The position numbers were made by a program, and so were the translations under genes. From Pseudopedobacter beijingensis (GTDB lineage Bacteria; Bacteroidota; Bacteroidia; Sphingobacteriales; Sphingobacteriaceae), in NCBI RefSeq assembly GCF_042678145.1, contig NZ_JBHUDG010000020.1:124001-188000 (forward strand): a stretch of DNA of 64,000 nt, given 5' to 3'. The notes beneath the pieces were generated by a model, which saw only the letters and a list, made by a program, of their open reading frames with translations, ran no database searches and had not been told where the DNA came from. Positions 1 through 7,912 of this stretch are shown here, piece after piece. How positions within the stretch are numbered: the stretch's first letter is position 1; the number at the start of each line of letters is the position of its first letter.

Positions 1-194
1 AAAAAAGCTACGGAGAATTTCTTGAAAAACTTGGAGGTAAAGAATACAAAAAGAGTGTTCTTGATTATATAGCAAAAGAAGACAGTCCAAGATCAGTCAC
101 TTTTCAAACAGATCTTTTAAAAAAAGTAGGCTTCAGACACATAGAAATATTGCATAAAAATTCCTGCTTTGCAGCTTTTGGCGCAATTAAATAA
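1..194 (+). CDS. C-terminal end of a class I SAM-dependent methyltransferase (partial)
   Basis: The window opens inside a reading frame that runs to a TAA at 192-194 and encodes about 63 residues. It ends in DLLKKVGFRHIEILHKNSCF followed by AAFGAIK. A GF-x-x-I-E-I-L-H-K strand followed by F-A-A-F is the usual last beta hairpin of small SAM-dependent methyltransferases of the Methyltransf_25 / cmoA-like type. The SAM-binding part lies outside the window, so substrate and start are unknown. A strong hairpin terminator follows immediately. The family call is inference from the C-terminal motif only. Confidence 0.6.
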   Translation, partial: KSYGEFLEKLGGKEYKKSVLDYIAKEDSPRSVTFQTDLLKKVGFRHIEILHKNSCFAAFGAIK

Positions 195-198
195 AAAA

Positions 199-235
199 AA
201 GGCTTTCCGGAATAATTCGGAAAGCCTTCTTTAAT
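199..235. terminator. Bidirectional rho-independent terminator between the methyltransferase and gdhA
   Basis: An 11-bp perfect stem (AAGGCTTTCCG at 199-209, CGGAAAGCCTT at 218-228) with an 8-nt loop is flanked by an A-run on the left and CTTTAATTT on the right. It can end the plus-strand methyltransferase and the convergent gdhA gene. Confidence 0.9.
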
Positions 236-254
236 TTATGGTACAGTTGATTGA

Positions 255-1595
255 TTATACAACTCCTTGTGCTATCATTGCATCAGCAACTTTAACAAAG
301 CCACCTATGTTAGCACCTTTTTCGTAATTCACATGCCCATCTTCTTCTGTGCCATATTTTACACAGATAGAATGGATGTCATGCATAATTTCTTTCAATT
401 TAGCATCAACTTTTTCTCTTGTCCAGTTATAACGTAAAGAGTTCTGTGCCATCTCTAAACCAGAAACTGCAACCCCACCAGCATTAGCAGCTTTTCCTGG
501 AGCATAGAAAACTTTAGCACTATTAAACTCATGAACCGCTTCCGGAGTACATGGCATATTAGCACCTTCAGCCACACAGAAACATCCGTTGGCAATTAGT
601 TTCTTAGCATCCTCACCGTTCAATTCATTTTGAGTTGCATTTGGTAAGGCGATATCACATTTAATACCCCAAGGTTTTTCACCGTCAAAATATTGAGCAG
701 ATGGATATTCGGAAATATATTCTTTAATTCTACCTCTTAAATTATCTTTCAAATTTTTGATATAAGCCAATTTAGCTAAATCTATACCTTCCGGATCATA
801 GATAAAACCCGCAGAATCTGACATAGTCAACACTTTAGCTCCTTGTTGAATACATTTTTCTGCCGCAAATTGAGCTACGTTTCCAGAACCAGAAATAACA
901 ACAGTTTTACCCAACAGTTGCTTTCCTTGTGTTTTAAAAATCTCTTCTACAAAATAAACCAAACCGTAACCCGTTGCTTCCGGTCTAATTTGGCTACCAC
1001 CCCACTCGAGACTTTTTCCGGTTAAAACACCAGTAAACTCGTTTTGTAATCTTTTATATTGACCGAATAAATAGCCAATTTCTCTTTTACCAACACCAAT
1101 ATCTCCGGCAGGAACATCTAAGTTAGCTCCAATATGACGAGAAAGCTCTGTCATAAAACTTTGGCAAAAACGCATTACTTCGTTGTCTGATTTTCCTTTT
1201 GGATCAAAATCAGAACCACCTTTACCTCCGCCCATTGGCAAGCCTGTTAAACTGTTTTTAAAAACCTGCTCAAAAGCTAAGAATTTTAAAACGCTTAAAG
1301 TTACAGATGGATGAAAACGCAAACCTCCTTTATATGGACCAATTGCACTGTTCATTTGTATACGATACCCTCTGTTTACTTGAATCTCTCCTTTATCATC
1401 AATCCAAGGCACCCTAAACATAATAACTCTTTCCGGCTCAGCTATTCTTTCGAATATCTTATTGTTTTTGTAGATAGGATGTTTTTCAATGTAAGGTAAA
1501 ACAGACTCAGCTACTTCTGTAACCGCCTGCAAAAATTCAGGCTCAGCAGCATTTCTTACCTTGATGATGTTTAAAGAATCGTTTGTTTCAAGCAT
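255..1595 (-). CDS. gdhA: NADP-type glutamate dehydrogenase
   Basis: This enzyme catalyses reductive amination of 2-oxoglutarate to glutamate in the cytoplasm, the main direct route of ammonium assimilation. The 446 residues match the usual length of the hexameric bacterial enzyme. Visible signatures are the substrate segment GYRIQMNSAIGPYKGGLRFH (about 77-95), the catalytic lysine region PMGGGKGGSDFDP (K125), DVPAGDIGVGKREIG with the catalytic aspartate (D165), and a C-terminal Rossmann domain starting near VVISGSGNVAQFAAEK. The ATG start gives the canonical N-terminus. The gene is monocistronic, with a shared terminator downstream and about 400 bases of gene-free DNA upstream. NADP preference is inferred from overall resemblance to the short GdhA class, not from a cofactor residue I could test. 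Confidence 0.95.
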   Translation of the reverse strand: MLETNDSLNIIKVRNAAEPEFLQAVTEVAESVLPYIEKHPIYKNNKIFERIAEPERVIMFRVPWIDDKGEIQVNRGYRIQMNSAIGPYKGGLRFHPSVTLSVLKFLAFEQVFKNSLTGLPMGGGKGGSDFDPKGKSDNEVMRFCQSFMTELSRHIGANLDVPAGDIGVGKREIGYLFGQYKRLQNEFTGVLTGKSLEWGGSQIRPEATGYGLVYFVEEIFKTQGKQLLGKTVVISGSGNVAQFAAEKCIQQGAKVLTMSDSAGFIYDPEGIDLAKLAYIKNLKDNLRGRIKEYISEYPSAQYFDGEKPWGIKCDIALPNATQNELNGEDAKKLIANGCFCVAEGANMPCTPEAVHEFNSAKVFYAPGKAANAGGVAVSGLEMAQNSLRYNWTREKVDAKLKEIMHDIHSICVKYGTEEDGHVNYEKGANIGGFVKVADAMIAQGVV

Positions 1596-1991
1596 GACTT
1601 AATACAGTTATTTATTTTTTGGTGCGCTAAAAATACGATTTTATCAACAAAGACAGATATAAAATCAAATAAAAATCACAAAAAACATCAATTATTATAA
1701 TTTTATCAAATTCAACTTTTCTAAACGCCTCCAAATTGACATATTCGCAATTATATTCTAAAAACAACACCCCATTTCACATAATTACAAAGCTTTATTT
1801 ACATTTCACAATCAAAAATTACAGAAATCATGTGTTTTATCAATTAATATTTGTTCTGACTACCGTCTATTTTTCAAAATATGTGATCCACTATCAACAA
1901 AAACGATCTCTTTCGGGTTCTTTCTTTATATGTTTTCTCATATTTCCGTTTTATATACCTTAATTATATATTTGAATAAAAAAACAGAGTT
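1596..1991. other. Gene-free divergent promoter region between gdhA and purN
   Basis: This stretch is very AT-rich. The only open frame in it (1736-1963, plus) has a low-complexity composition, no ribosome site and no recognisable domain, so I do not call it a gene. It must hold the gdhA promoter (minus) and the purN promoter (plus). I see no riboswitch-like stems. Confidence 0.6.
1967..1974 (+). promoter_or_regulatory. Candidate -7 box (TATATTTG) for purN
   Basis: TATATTTG matches the Bacteroidota -7 consensus TAnnTTTG and lies 18 bases before the TTG start of purN. No clear TTG -33 element is visible at the expected distance, so this is only moderately supported. Confidence 0.4.
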
Positions 1992-2567
1992 TTGAAGAAA
2001 CGTATAGCAATTTTTGCTTCTGGATCCGGGTCTAATGCCCAGAAAATAATGGAGCATTTTAAAAACAATGAAGAAGCAGAGGTAACCCTTGTTTTAACCA
2101 ACAATCCCGAAGCTTATGTATTACAAAGGGCTGATAATTTTGAAATACCTACACATATTTTTGACCGTAGCGAATTCAGAGATACCGATGAAATCGTTTC
2201 TTTACTGAGAAATCTGGAAATAGATCTTATTGTGCTTGCCGGCTTCCTTTGGTTGATTCCAAAAAATCTTATTGAAGCTTTCCCTAACAGGATCATCAAT
2301 ATCCATCCATCTTTACTACCAGCTTATGGCGGAAAAGGTATGTATGGAGACCATGTACACAAAAGTGTGCTTAGCAATAAAGAAACCGAATCTGGCATTA
2401 CCATACATTATGTTAATGAGCATTTTGATGATGGAGAGATTATTTATCAGGGTAGATTTAAGATTGAACCTACTGATGATCTGGAAATGGTTAAATTTAA
2501 AGGGCAACAATTAGAACACACTCATTTCCCTAGAGTTGTAGAGAACTTACTCAAGAAAATGAAGTAA
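1992..2567 (+). CDS. purN: Phosphoribosylglycinamide formyltransferase (GAR transformylase)
   Basis: PurN transfers the formyl group of 10-formyl-THF to GAR, the third step of purine synthesis. The 191 residues are the normal size. The N-terminus KKRIAIFASGSGSN is the phosphate-binding loop. Catalytic residues are visible as N103 and H105 in NIHPSLLPAYGGKGMYGDHV and D146 in the loop HFDDGEIIY. Translation appears to start at a TTG codon: MKKRIAIF is the canonical N-terminus, no in-frame ATG occurs upstream, and a TATATTTG box sits just before it. The next gene follows after 45 bases on the same strand. Confidence 0.95.
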   Translation: MKKRIAIFASGSGSNAQKIMEHFKNNEEAEVTLVLTNNPEAYVLQRADNFEIPTHIFDRSEFRDTDEIVSLLRNLEIDLIVLAGFLWLIPKNLIEAFPNRIINIHPSLLPAYGGKGMYGDHVHKSVLSNKETESGITIHYVNEHFDDGEIIYQGRFKIEPTDDLEMVKFKGQQLEHTHFPRVVENLLKKMK

Positions 2568-2612
2568 AACTTTTCGAACCTTTTTATGTTATTTTTTGAA
2601 ATTCTATAACAG

Positions 2613-3038
2613 ATGGAAAACAACAAACCTCAGCCTCAAAAAAACAAAAGAGGAAAGCTCTTTTTTTATCTGGCAACTATATTTATCCTATTCTTAGCAG
2701 CCTTCTTATATTATAGATATTATTTTGTTTTTGGAGAAGGGGTTAAAGCCGGACAGCTTAACTACTTTGTAAAAAAAGGATATGTATTTAAAACTTATGA
2801 AGGGAGGTTGATACAATCTGGTTTTCGACCTGGTTCTGCTGGAGGTGTAGGTTCTAACGAATTCAGATTTTCGGTTATTGATGAAAATGTTGCCGAAAAA
2901 CTAAATAGCAATGCAGGTTCTTACCTAGAACTACACTATAAAGAATACCTGAACCCACTACCCTGGAGAGGTAAAAGTGAATTTATTGTTGATAGTATCG
3001 TTTCTGTTAAACCTGTTAATAATTTGGGTAATTATTAA
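2613..3038 (+). CDS. Small membrane-anchored protein of unknown function
   Basis: The product has 141 residues. A basic N-terminus (QPQKNKRGK) is followed by one strong transmembrane segment (about 16-36, LFFYLATIFILFLAAFLYY) and then a polar domain of about 100 residues. That domain contains FGEGVKAGQLNYFVKKGYVF, KTYEGRLIQSGF and YLELHYKEYLNPLPWRGKSE. I recognise it as a conserved small protein of this phylum but know no function. From memory some relatives carry the name 6-phosphogluconate dehydrogenase, but no dinucleotide-binding or catalytic motif is present, so that name should not be used. It lies 45 bases after purN and may be co-transcribed. Confidence 0.75.
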   Translation: MENNKPQPQKNKRGKLFFYLATIFILFLAAFLYYRYYFVFGEGVKAGQLNYFVKKGYVFKTYEGRLIQSGFRPGSAGGVGSNEFRFSVIDENVAEKLNSNAGSYLELHYKEYLNPLPWRGKSEFIVDSIVSVKPVNNLGNY

Positions 3039-3096
3039 AGCTACAAAAGAAGACAGCGTCAATTTTAAAACCCAAGAGGGCACCAAATACTCTGGT

Positions 3097-3678
3097 TTAC
3101 TCTAAATTGGCATGTCTCTTCAACATCATCTGTGCATCCTGCTTGCTAGTTTGCCATAAAGTATGAAACACAGCATCGCAAACCAACAACAAAGCTTGTT
3201 CAAACAATGTGCCTGCATACTGTTTAGAAACTTCCTGTTCATAATCATATTTACTTGCAGCAGGTAAAACAAGTGTCAGATCTGAAATCTTGGATAATTC
3301 AGAACCAGCATCAGTAGTATAACAGACTACCTTGGCGCCCTGTTCTTTGGCTTTTTGAGCAGCCTTAATTACTGAATGCGTACTTCCAGATCCGGATGCA
3401 ACAACCAATAAATCTCCATCAGAAATTGCAGGAGCAGTAATTTCTCCAACAATACTTGCCCGAAACCCTAAATGAATTAAGCGCATAGCAAAACCACTTA
3501 ATGCCAGACCAGAACGTCCAACACCTTTCACAAAGACATTGTTGGCTTGCCGAATATAATCTAATAATAAAGACAACTCCTCATATTCCAGATTATTGAT
3601 TAACCGAACATGCTCTTCCAGAATCATCTTCAAATTGTCTTTCAACACAACTATACTATCTGAACTGCCTGTTTCCAT
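3097..3678 (-). CDS. hxlB: SIS-domain isomerase, probable 6-phospho-3-hexuloisomerase
   Basis: This 193-residue single SIS (sugar isomerase) domain protein has the sugar-phosphate motifs FVKGVGRSGLALSGFAMRL (about 49-67), LLVVASGSGSTHSVI (about 90-104) and the C-terminal FEQALLLVCDAVFHTLW. Length and motifs fit 6-phospho-3-hexuloisomerase, which interconverts hexulose-6-phosphate and fructose-6-phosphate. KpsF/GutQ relatives carry CBS domains, which are absent here. The start is 3 bases after the purU stop, so the two form an operon. No hexulose-6-phosphate synthase gene is in the window. The exact substrate is therefore an inference. Confidence 0.75.
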   Translation of the reverse strand: METGSSDSIVVLKDNLKMILEEHVRLINNLEYEELSLLLDYIRQANNVFVKGVGRSGLALSGFAMRLIHLGFRASIVGEITAPAISDGDLLVVASGSGSTHSVIKAAQKAKEQGAKVVCYTTDAGSELSKISDLTLVLPAASKYDYEQEVSKQYAGTLFEQALLLVCDAVFHTLWQTSKQDAQMMLKRHANLE

Positions 3679-3681
3679 AGT

Positions 3682-4509
3682 TTATTCAAAAACAATAGTC
3701 TTATTATTAAAAACAAAAACCCGATCTTCAAAAACCAGATGCAAAGCTTTTGCTAAAACAGATGTTTCTATTTCTTTTCCTGCTCTAACCATATCAGACA
3801 CCATATAGGTATGGTTAACCGGAATAGTCTGTTGTACTATAATAGGTCCCTCATCCAAATCATTTGTCACAAAATGCGCAGTAGCACCAATTAATTTAAC
3901 ACCACGGTGAAAAGCTCTCTTATATGGGCTTGCACCTATAAATGCCGGTAAAAATGAATGGTGAATATTGATGATCTGATTTGGGTAAGAGGCTACAAAT
4001 TCAGGAGATATTATGCGCATATATTTTGCCAGTACCAGATAATCGAATTGATAAAAAGCTAATTGCTCTTGAATTTCACATTCAAAATCCATTTTTTCTT
4101 TATCCTCATGCGTGATATAATGAAAAGGCACATTAAAACGTTCGCACAGGTCGCCCAGCATTGGATAATTACCTATCACTGCCTCTACACTGGCTCCTAA
4201 GGTTTTAAAATGGTTTCTTACCAGAATATCACTCAAACAATGGTATTCTTTGGTAACCAGTACTACAATTTTCTTTTCCGGTTCGGGGTTTACCTTTACA
4301 CTTGCATCCACAGGTAAAACAGCTCTTAAACCTTTTTCTAAAGATGGTAAATCGTCAAAGGACTCAATAACCAACCTCGCAAAAAACATACTTTCTAAAG
4401 TATCTACAAATTCACGCATGGTTAGAATATTGATACCAAATTTTGCCATTACCCCAGAAATCTCCGCAACCAAGCCTACCCTATCCTTACACTGTATAAC
4501 TATTACCAT
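3682..4509 (-). CDS. purU: Formyltetrahydrofolate deformylase
   Basis: PurU hydrolyses 10-formyl-THF to THF and formate and balances the one-carbon pool. The 275-residue protein has an N-terminal ACT domain (about 1-75: IQCKDRVGLVAEISGVMAKF, NILTMREFVD) and a formyltransferase-fold domain. Catalytic N181, H183 and D219 are visible in NIHHSFLPAFIGASPYKRAF and NDLDEGPIIVQ. The ATG start gives the canonical ACT beginning. It is the first gene of a tight operon with the phosphohexuloisomerase. PurU here and PurN at 1992 act on the same cofactor in opposite senses, but they are on opposite strands and separately expressed. Confidence 0.93.
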   Translation of the reverse strand: MVIVIQCKDRVGLVAEISGVMAKFGINILTMREFVDTLESMFFARLVIESFDDLPSLEKGLRAVLPVDASVKVNPEPEKKIVVLVTKEYHCLSDILVRNHFKTLGASVEAVIGNYPMLGDLCERFNVPFHYITHEDKEKMDFECEIQEQLAFYQFDYLVLAKYMRIISPEFVASYPNQIINIHHSFLPAFIGASPYKRAFHRGVKLIGATAHFVTNDLDEGPIIVQQTIPVNHTYMVSDMVRAGKEIETSVLAKALHLVFEDRVFVFNNKTIVFE

Positions 4510-4562
4510 TGTCAGTAAAATTTTAAGTGCCTAAATTAAACAAAATCCACACATTGCAAAGT

Positions 4563-4595
4563 AAACAAACAAAAAAGCACCCTTTCAGGTGCCTT
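4563..4595 (-). terminator. Rho-independent terminator of the S74-like gene
   Basis: A GCACC / GGTGC stem (4577-4581 and 4588-4592), extended past a bulged base by AA/TT, is followed on the minus strand by a U-rich tract (complement of 4563-4576). It lies directly downstream of the gene ending at 4607. Confidence 0.75.
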
Positions 4596-4606
4596 GCTTA
4601 TTTATT

Positions 4607-5038
4607 TCAACTTTTTTTAGATTTTAGTTGCTGTAGCTCTTTTTTTAAGGCATCTATCTGTTCCTGCTGTTCTTTGAGCGCCTCAACCAAAACAGGAATC
4701 AAATCATCTTTATTGAAGTCTTTATATTTAGCCACTTTAGCACTTCCTTTATTAGATTTATGAATTATCGAAGATTCGTAAACCATAGCCGGAAAAACCT
4801 GCTCCACATTTTCTACCATAAAACCATACTGATTTCCGGTAGGCAGCTTCAAATAACTGTATTTATCTACATTATATTTAAAAGTTACTGGTTGTAGATT
4901 TTTCAGCTTAACAGTAGAATTTTCAATCCTACTTACCTCTATTTTCAGCTCTTCTTCATTAACAGATTGAGATTTTGCTACTTGAAATACGAATACAAGC
5001 ACCAATACTGAATATAATTTTAAAATTGTCTTTTGCAT
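4607..5038 (-). CDS. Secreted protein with S74-type tail-fibre chaperone-like C-terminus
   Basis: I choose the ATG at 5036-5038 because it gives a proper signal peptide, MQKTILKLYSVLVLVFVFQV then AKSQS; the frame extends 13 codons further upstream without improving it. The mature part (about 120 residues) contains TFKYNVDKYSYLKLPTGNQY, GFMVENVEQVFPAMVYES and YKDFNKDDLIPVLVEALKEQ, ending in a short coiled coil (QQEQIDALKKELQQLK). The VENVEQVFP ... DLIPVLVEALKEQQ pattern is that of the peptidase_S74 intramolecular chaperone domain. Here it is a stand-alone exported protein without the upstream fibre, a form common in Bacteroidota. Function is unknown. Confidence 0.75.
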   Translation of the reverse strand: MQKTILKLYSVLVLVFVFQVAKSQSVNEEELKIEVSRIENSTVKLKNLQPVTFKYNVDKYSYLKLPTGNQYGFMVENVEQVFPAMVYESSIIHKSNKGSAKVAKYKDFNKDDLIPVLVEALKEQQEQIDALKKELQQLKSKKS

Positions 5039-5098
5039 TGTTATTAATTTAAATGTTTGAACTGATGCGTTAATCATCGGTAAATCTCAAAATTTAAA

Positions 5099-5383
5099 CT
5101 AACAATTTGGAGGAGGGCAATGTAAACTGATATAAACGTCTGTCAATTCTTTGTTGAAAAAGAAGTTACCTTTCTTCACCTTCCTTTCTACAGAAGTGTG
5201 CTGCATAGAAATTACAATAAAGTCTTCTTCATAAAATCTTCTGACATCATTGTCCTCTTCTGTTTCGTTATCTTCCATGGCATATTTCGCTTCAACATTC
5301 TTATGCACAGACAATCTAACACTATCAATAAAAAGAAAGTTCAGAAGTATAAAACATAAAAAAAGGCTCAAAATACGAAACAT
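5099..5383 (-). CDS. Small exported protein ending in CPPPNC, unknown function
   Basis: The product has 94 residues with an N-terminal hydrophobic segment (about 3-22, RILSLFLCFILLNFLFI) that could be a signal peptide or anchor. An acidic stretch (MEDNETEEDNDVRRFYEED) follows, then FIVISMQHTSVERKVKKGNF and a two-cysteine tail CPPPNC. I recognise no domain. It lies just upstream of the S74-like gene on the same strand (gap 60 bases to the chosen start) and may be co-transcribed. Composition and codon use look like the neighbours, which supports a real gene. Confidence 0.6.
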   Translation of the reverse strand: MFRILSLFLCFILLNFLFIDSVRLSVHKNVEAKYAMEDNETEEDNDVRRFYEEDFIVISMQHTSVERKVKKGNFFFNKELTDVYISLHCPPPNC

Positions 5384-5482
5384 ACATAAATAGCTTTGTA
5401 CAAAGATATTTTTTTTGAAATTATTCCAAAATCCTCCATATCAAAATCTGCTCTCTTCCATTTCAAAATCTAAATCGGCGAT

Positions 5483-6763
5483 TTACTTTTTACTCCCTGC
5501 TTTCCATATAAACGTTGCTAACACAAAAGACAAAGTAGCAGAAGTAATCCAAAAAACAGATACCATACTAAAATCATAAACAATCAAGCCTTTCTCCATA
5601 CTCTTACCACTTTCTATCAATCTTCCGCTAAGAATATCTTGTAATCCCGCTCCCACGTAACTAGCTATACCTATTACACCCAACGCAGCCCCAGATGCTT
5701 TCTTTGGAGCTAAATCTACAGCCATTAATCCTCCTAAAAAGCAAATCAACACTCCTATAGAGATACCAAAAATCACCATGGCCAAAATAAACAACCAGGT
5801 TCTTTCCTCTGGTGCATACAGAAAAAGTGATATACCTATGGTATTCAATATACCAAATATTAACGCTGGTATGTTTCGGGTTCCCCGAAAAAATTTATCC
5901 GAAATAACACCCGATAATACCGTTCCTATAATACCACAAACAGAACTAACAGATATGATAGAACTGGCTTCTACTATTGTAAAACCTTTAGCATTTTCCA
6001 AATAAAAAATGCCCCAACTATTGATTGCATAACGACTGATATACATAAGAGAACTGGACAATGCCAATATCCAGATATATGGATTTTTCAATACTTCCAG
6101 TTGCTGCCCCGTTACAGACACTGTGTTTTTGACCTCTGAATCTTTTTTTTCCAGTATAGAGATTCCCTTATTATAAGGGCTTTCGTGAAGAAAAGAAAAA
6201 ACAATGATCGCCCCTATTATTCCAAACAAACCTGCTCCCCAAAAACCCCATTGCCAACCTGCAGTTGTTACAATAAAAGCTATTGCTATAAAAGTAATGC
6301 TCTCTCCTATATTATGGCTGGTACTCCAAAAACCGTAGAAACTTCCTCGCTCTTTATCACTAAACCACCGGGTTATAGCTACCACACTGGACGGAGCTCC
6401 CATACTCTGAAACCAACCATTAAAACCCCAAAGTATTGTAAAGGCTATGAAAGAAGAGGTAAAACCTAGACTCAGACATATCAGTGCCGAGGCTAGCAGA
6501 CCTAAGGCCATAAATTTCCTGATGTTTACCCTATCAGCCAAAAAACCATTAACGAATTTGCCAACTGCATAGCTAAAAAACAATGCCGAACCTATAATTC
6601 CCAACTCTGTTTCTGTAAGTATACCCGCTTTTACTAACGGTGTTTTGATAACATTTAGGCATAACCGACATACATAATATAATCCATAACCAATAGTTGC
6701 CGACAGAAATACCTGCCACTTTAATCTGTTATAATGTTTCTTTTGTCCTTCTTCTGTGAACAT
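5483..6763 (-). CDS. MFS transporter of the organophosphate:phosphate antiporter (GlpT/UhpC-like) family
   Basis: A 426-residue, 12-helix inner-membrane carrier. The first helix region YGLYYVCRLCLNVIKTPLV has the Y-x-x-R-x-x-x-N/I pattern of OPA-family antiporters (GlpT, UhpT, UhpC, PgtP). The cytoplasmic loop GKFVNGFLADRVNIRKFMA and the helix-5 region GAPSSVVAITRWFSDKERGS FYGFWSTSHNIGES also fit that family. Known members exchange glycerol-3-phosphate or hexose phosphates for inorganic phosphate. It sits at the distal end of the first PUL, 195 bases after the glycerophosphodiesterase gene with a repeat in between. The context favours uptake of glycerol-3-phosphate or another released sugar/alcohol phosphate; this is inference. 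It may have its own promoter. Confidence 0.8.
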   Translation of the reverse strand: MFTEEGQKKHYNRLKWQVFLSATIGYGLYYVCRLCLNVIKTPLVKAGILTETELGIIGSALFFSYAVGKFVNGFLADRVNIRKFMALGLLASALICLSLGFTSSFIAFTILWGFNGWFQSMGAPSSVVAITRWFSDKERGSFYGFWSTSHNIGESITFIAIAFIVTTAGWQWGFWGAGLFGIIGAIIVFSFLHESPYNKGISILEKKDSEVKNTVSVTGQQLEVLKNPYIWILALSSSLMYISRYAINSWGIFYLENAKGFTIVEASSIISVSSVCGIIGTVLSGVISDKFFRGTRNIPALIFGILNTIGISLFLYAPEERTWLFILAMVIFGISIGVLICFLGGLMAVDLAPKKASGAALGVIGIASYVGAGLQDILSGRLIESGKSMEKGLIVYDFSMVSVFWITSATLSFVLATFIWKAGSKK

Positions 6764-6799
6764 ATATTTACATTCTGCTTATAAAACAGGGCTGTCTGA

Positions 6800-6957
6800 A
6801 AAGTAGTAGTAGCTACCGTTGTTTTTGTCATTCCGACGGCAGAAGGAATCTATCTGCAAAGATATTCAAAGCAGTTTTAGATCCTTCCTATCGTCAGAGC
6901 CTGCCCCGAATTCTTCGGGGATGACAAACTTTTCGAACAACCTATTTTGGAATCTTG
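6800..6957. repeat. Intergenic palindromic repeat element (REP/MITE-like)
   Basis: The arm GTCATTCCGACGGCAGAAGG (from about 6819) pairs imperfectly with the downstream segment TAGATCCTTCCTATCGTCAG (from about 6878) and GGATGACA (6919-6926). Inside the second arm is a perfect small hairpin, CCCCGAA TTC TTCGGGG (6904-6920). The CCGAA...TTCGGGATGACA signature resembles the two copies at 38.2-38.6 kb. No coding capacity is seen. It separates the OPA transporter gene from the rest of the PUL. Confidence 0.65.
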
Positions 6958-7866
6958 TTATTTTCTTTTGATTTGTTTAAGATAGTCTATCAGATATTGT
7001 GGTCTGTCAGTTTGTAGAATCCTTGCGTTTAATTCCTTAACCAAATATCCATAACCTTTATCCGGATCTTTTAAAGACATATCATCATCATGCCCACCAG
7101 CCATGGTATCCCATAGCGTGTTGTACCAAATCAGAGATTTTCCCTGTAAGGTTTTTGATAGCTGCTTGGGTAAAGGATTACTATCTTTTACAAAGAGCAG
7201 CTCGAATGCTATGGGCTGCATTTCCTTCAGAAAATCATCTATCATTTGCTGCGCATTGGGTTTATCTAAATTGACTATAGGCATGTAAATCACCTTATCC
7301 AGATATTTTCCAAACTGCTCTTTTACTTTTTGTACGGGCGCAGTGCCTTTCATAATGATATGATCTGTGGTACCTGTTTTTTCCAACAAGGCATAAACTT
7401 CATCAAAAACATCATAGGCTTTATCCAAGTTGATCATGATCCTTCCCTTTGCCGTTAATAACGCTTCTTCCAGTGTAGGCACCTTATGAATGGTTTTGAT
7501 AGCGATCCCATTTTTCAACTTTAATGTTCTGATGGAATCCAAGGTCCATTCGCTTACCTTTCCCTTTCCTGTAGTTGTTCTGTCCAGAGTTTTATCATGC
7601 ATCAGAATCAACTGACCGTCCCTTGTTTTCTGGATATCCAGTTCTACTACATCTACTCCCAGTTTTATGGCGTTTTCTATGGCCTGGATAGAATTTTCCG
7701 GTGCATACCGCCAATCTCCCCGATGGGACACGACTAATACTTCTTTTCCTTTTTTATCGTAAAGTTTTTGACGTGTTTCTGCTACATGGTTTTGAGCAAA
7801 AATTGCCAATGGACTGAAATACAGCAATAATATAACGACCTTAAAACTTAATCTCTTTAACATCAT
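6958..7866 (-). CDS. Exported glycerophosphodiester phosphodiesterase (GDPD family)
   Basis: GDPD enzymes hydrolyse glycerophosphodiesters to glycerol-3-phosphate and an alcohol. The 302-residue protein has a signal peptide (about 1-24, ending SPLAIFAQ) and the metal/catalytic motifs SHRGDWRYAPENS (H48, R49), VELDIQKTRDGQ (E75, D77) and MHDKTLDRTTTGKG (H90). The C-terminal NARILQTDRPQYLIDYL closes the TIM barrel as in GlpQ/UgpQ relatives. It lies 46 bases after the NHL/T9SS gene and is probably the last gene of the main PUL transcript. Family members include teichoic-acid exo-hydrolases (GlpQ of Bacillus), so glycerol-phosphate polymers are a reasonable substrate here; that is inference. Confidence 0.92.
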   Translation of the reverse strand: MMLKRLSFKVVILLLYFSPLAIFAQNHVAETRQKLYDKKGKEVLVVSHRGDWRYAPENSIQAIENAIKLGVDVVELDIQKTRDGQLILMHDKTLDRTTTGKGKVSEWTLDSIRTLKLKNGIAIKTIHKVPTLEEALLTAKGRIMINLDKAYDVFDEVYALLEKTGTTDHIIMKGTAPVQKVKEQFGKYLDKVIYMPIVNLDKPNAQQMIDDFLKEMQPIAFELLFVKDSNPLPKQLSKTLQGKSLIWYNTLWDTMAGGHDDDMSLKDPDKGYGYLVKELNARILQTDRPQYLIDYLKQIKRK

Positions 7867-7912
7867 TTTTAATTTTCGGGATTAATCAATATATAAAAGA
7901 CTGACCATTTCA

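Noticed and set aside
1736..1963. 75-codon open frame between gdhA and purN
   Set aside because: Rich in Phe, Tyr, Ile and Asn as expected from AT-rich noncoding DNA, no ribosome site, no domain, and it covers the purN promoter area.
2613..3038. 6-phosphogluconate dehydrogenase label for the small membrane protein
   Set aside because: Only 141 residues with one membrane helix; no Rossmann fold or catalytic motif.
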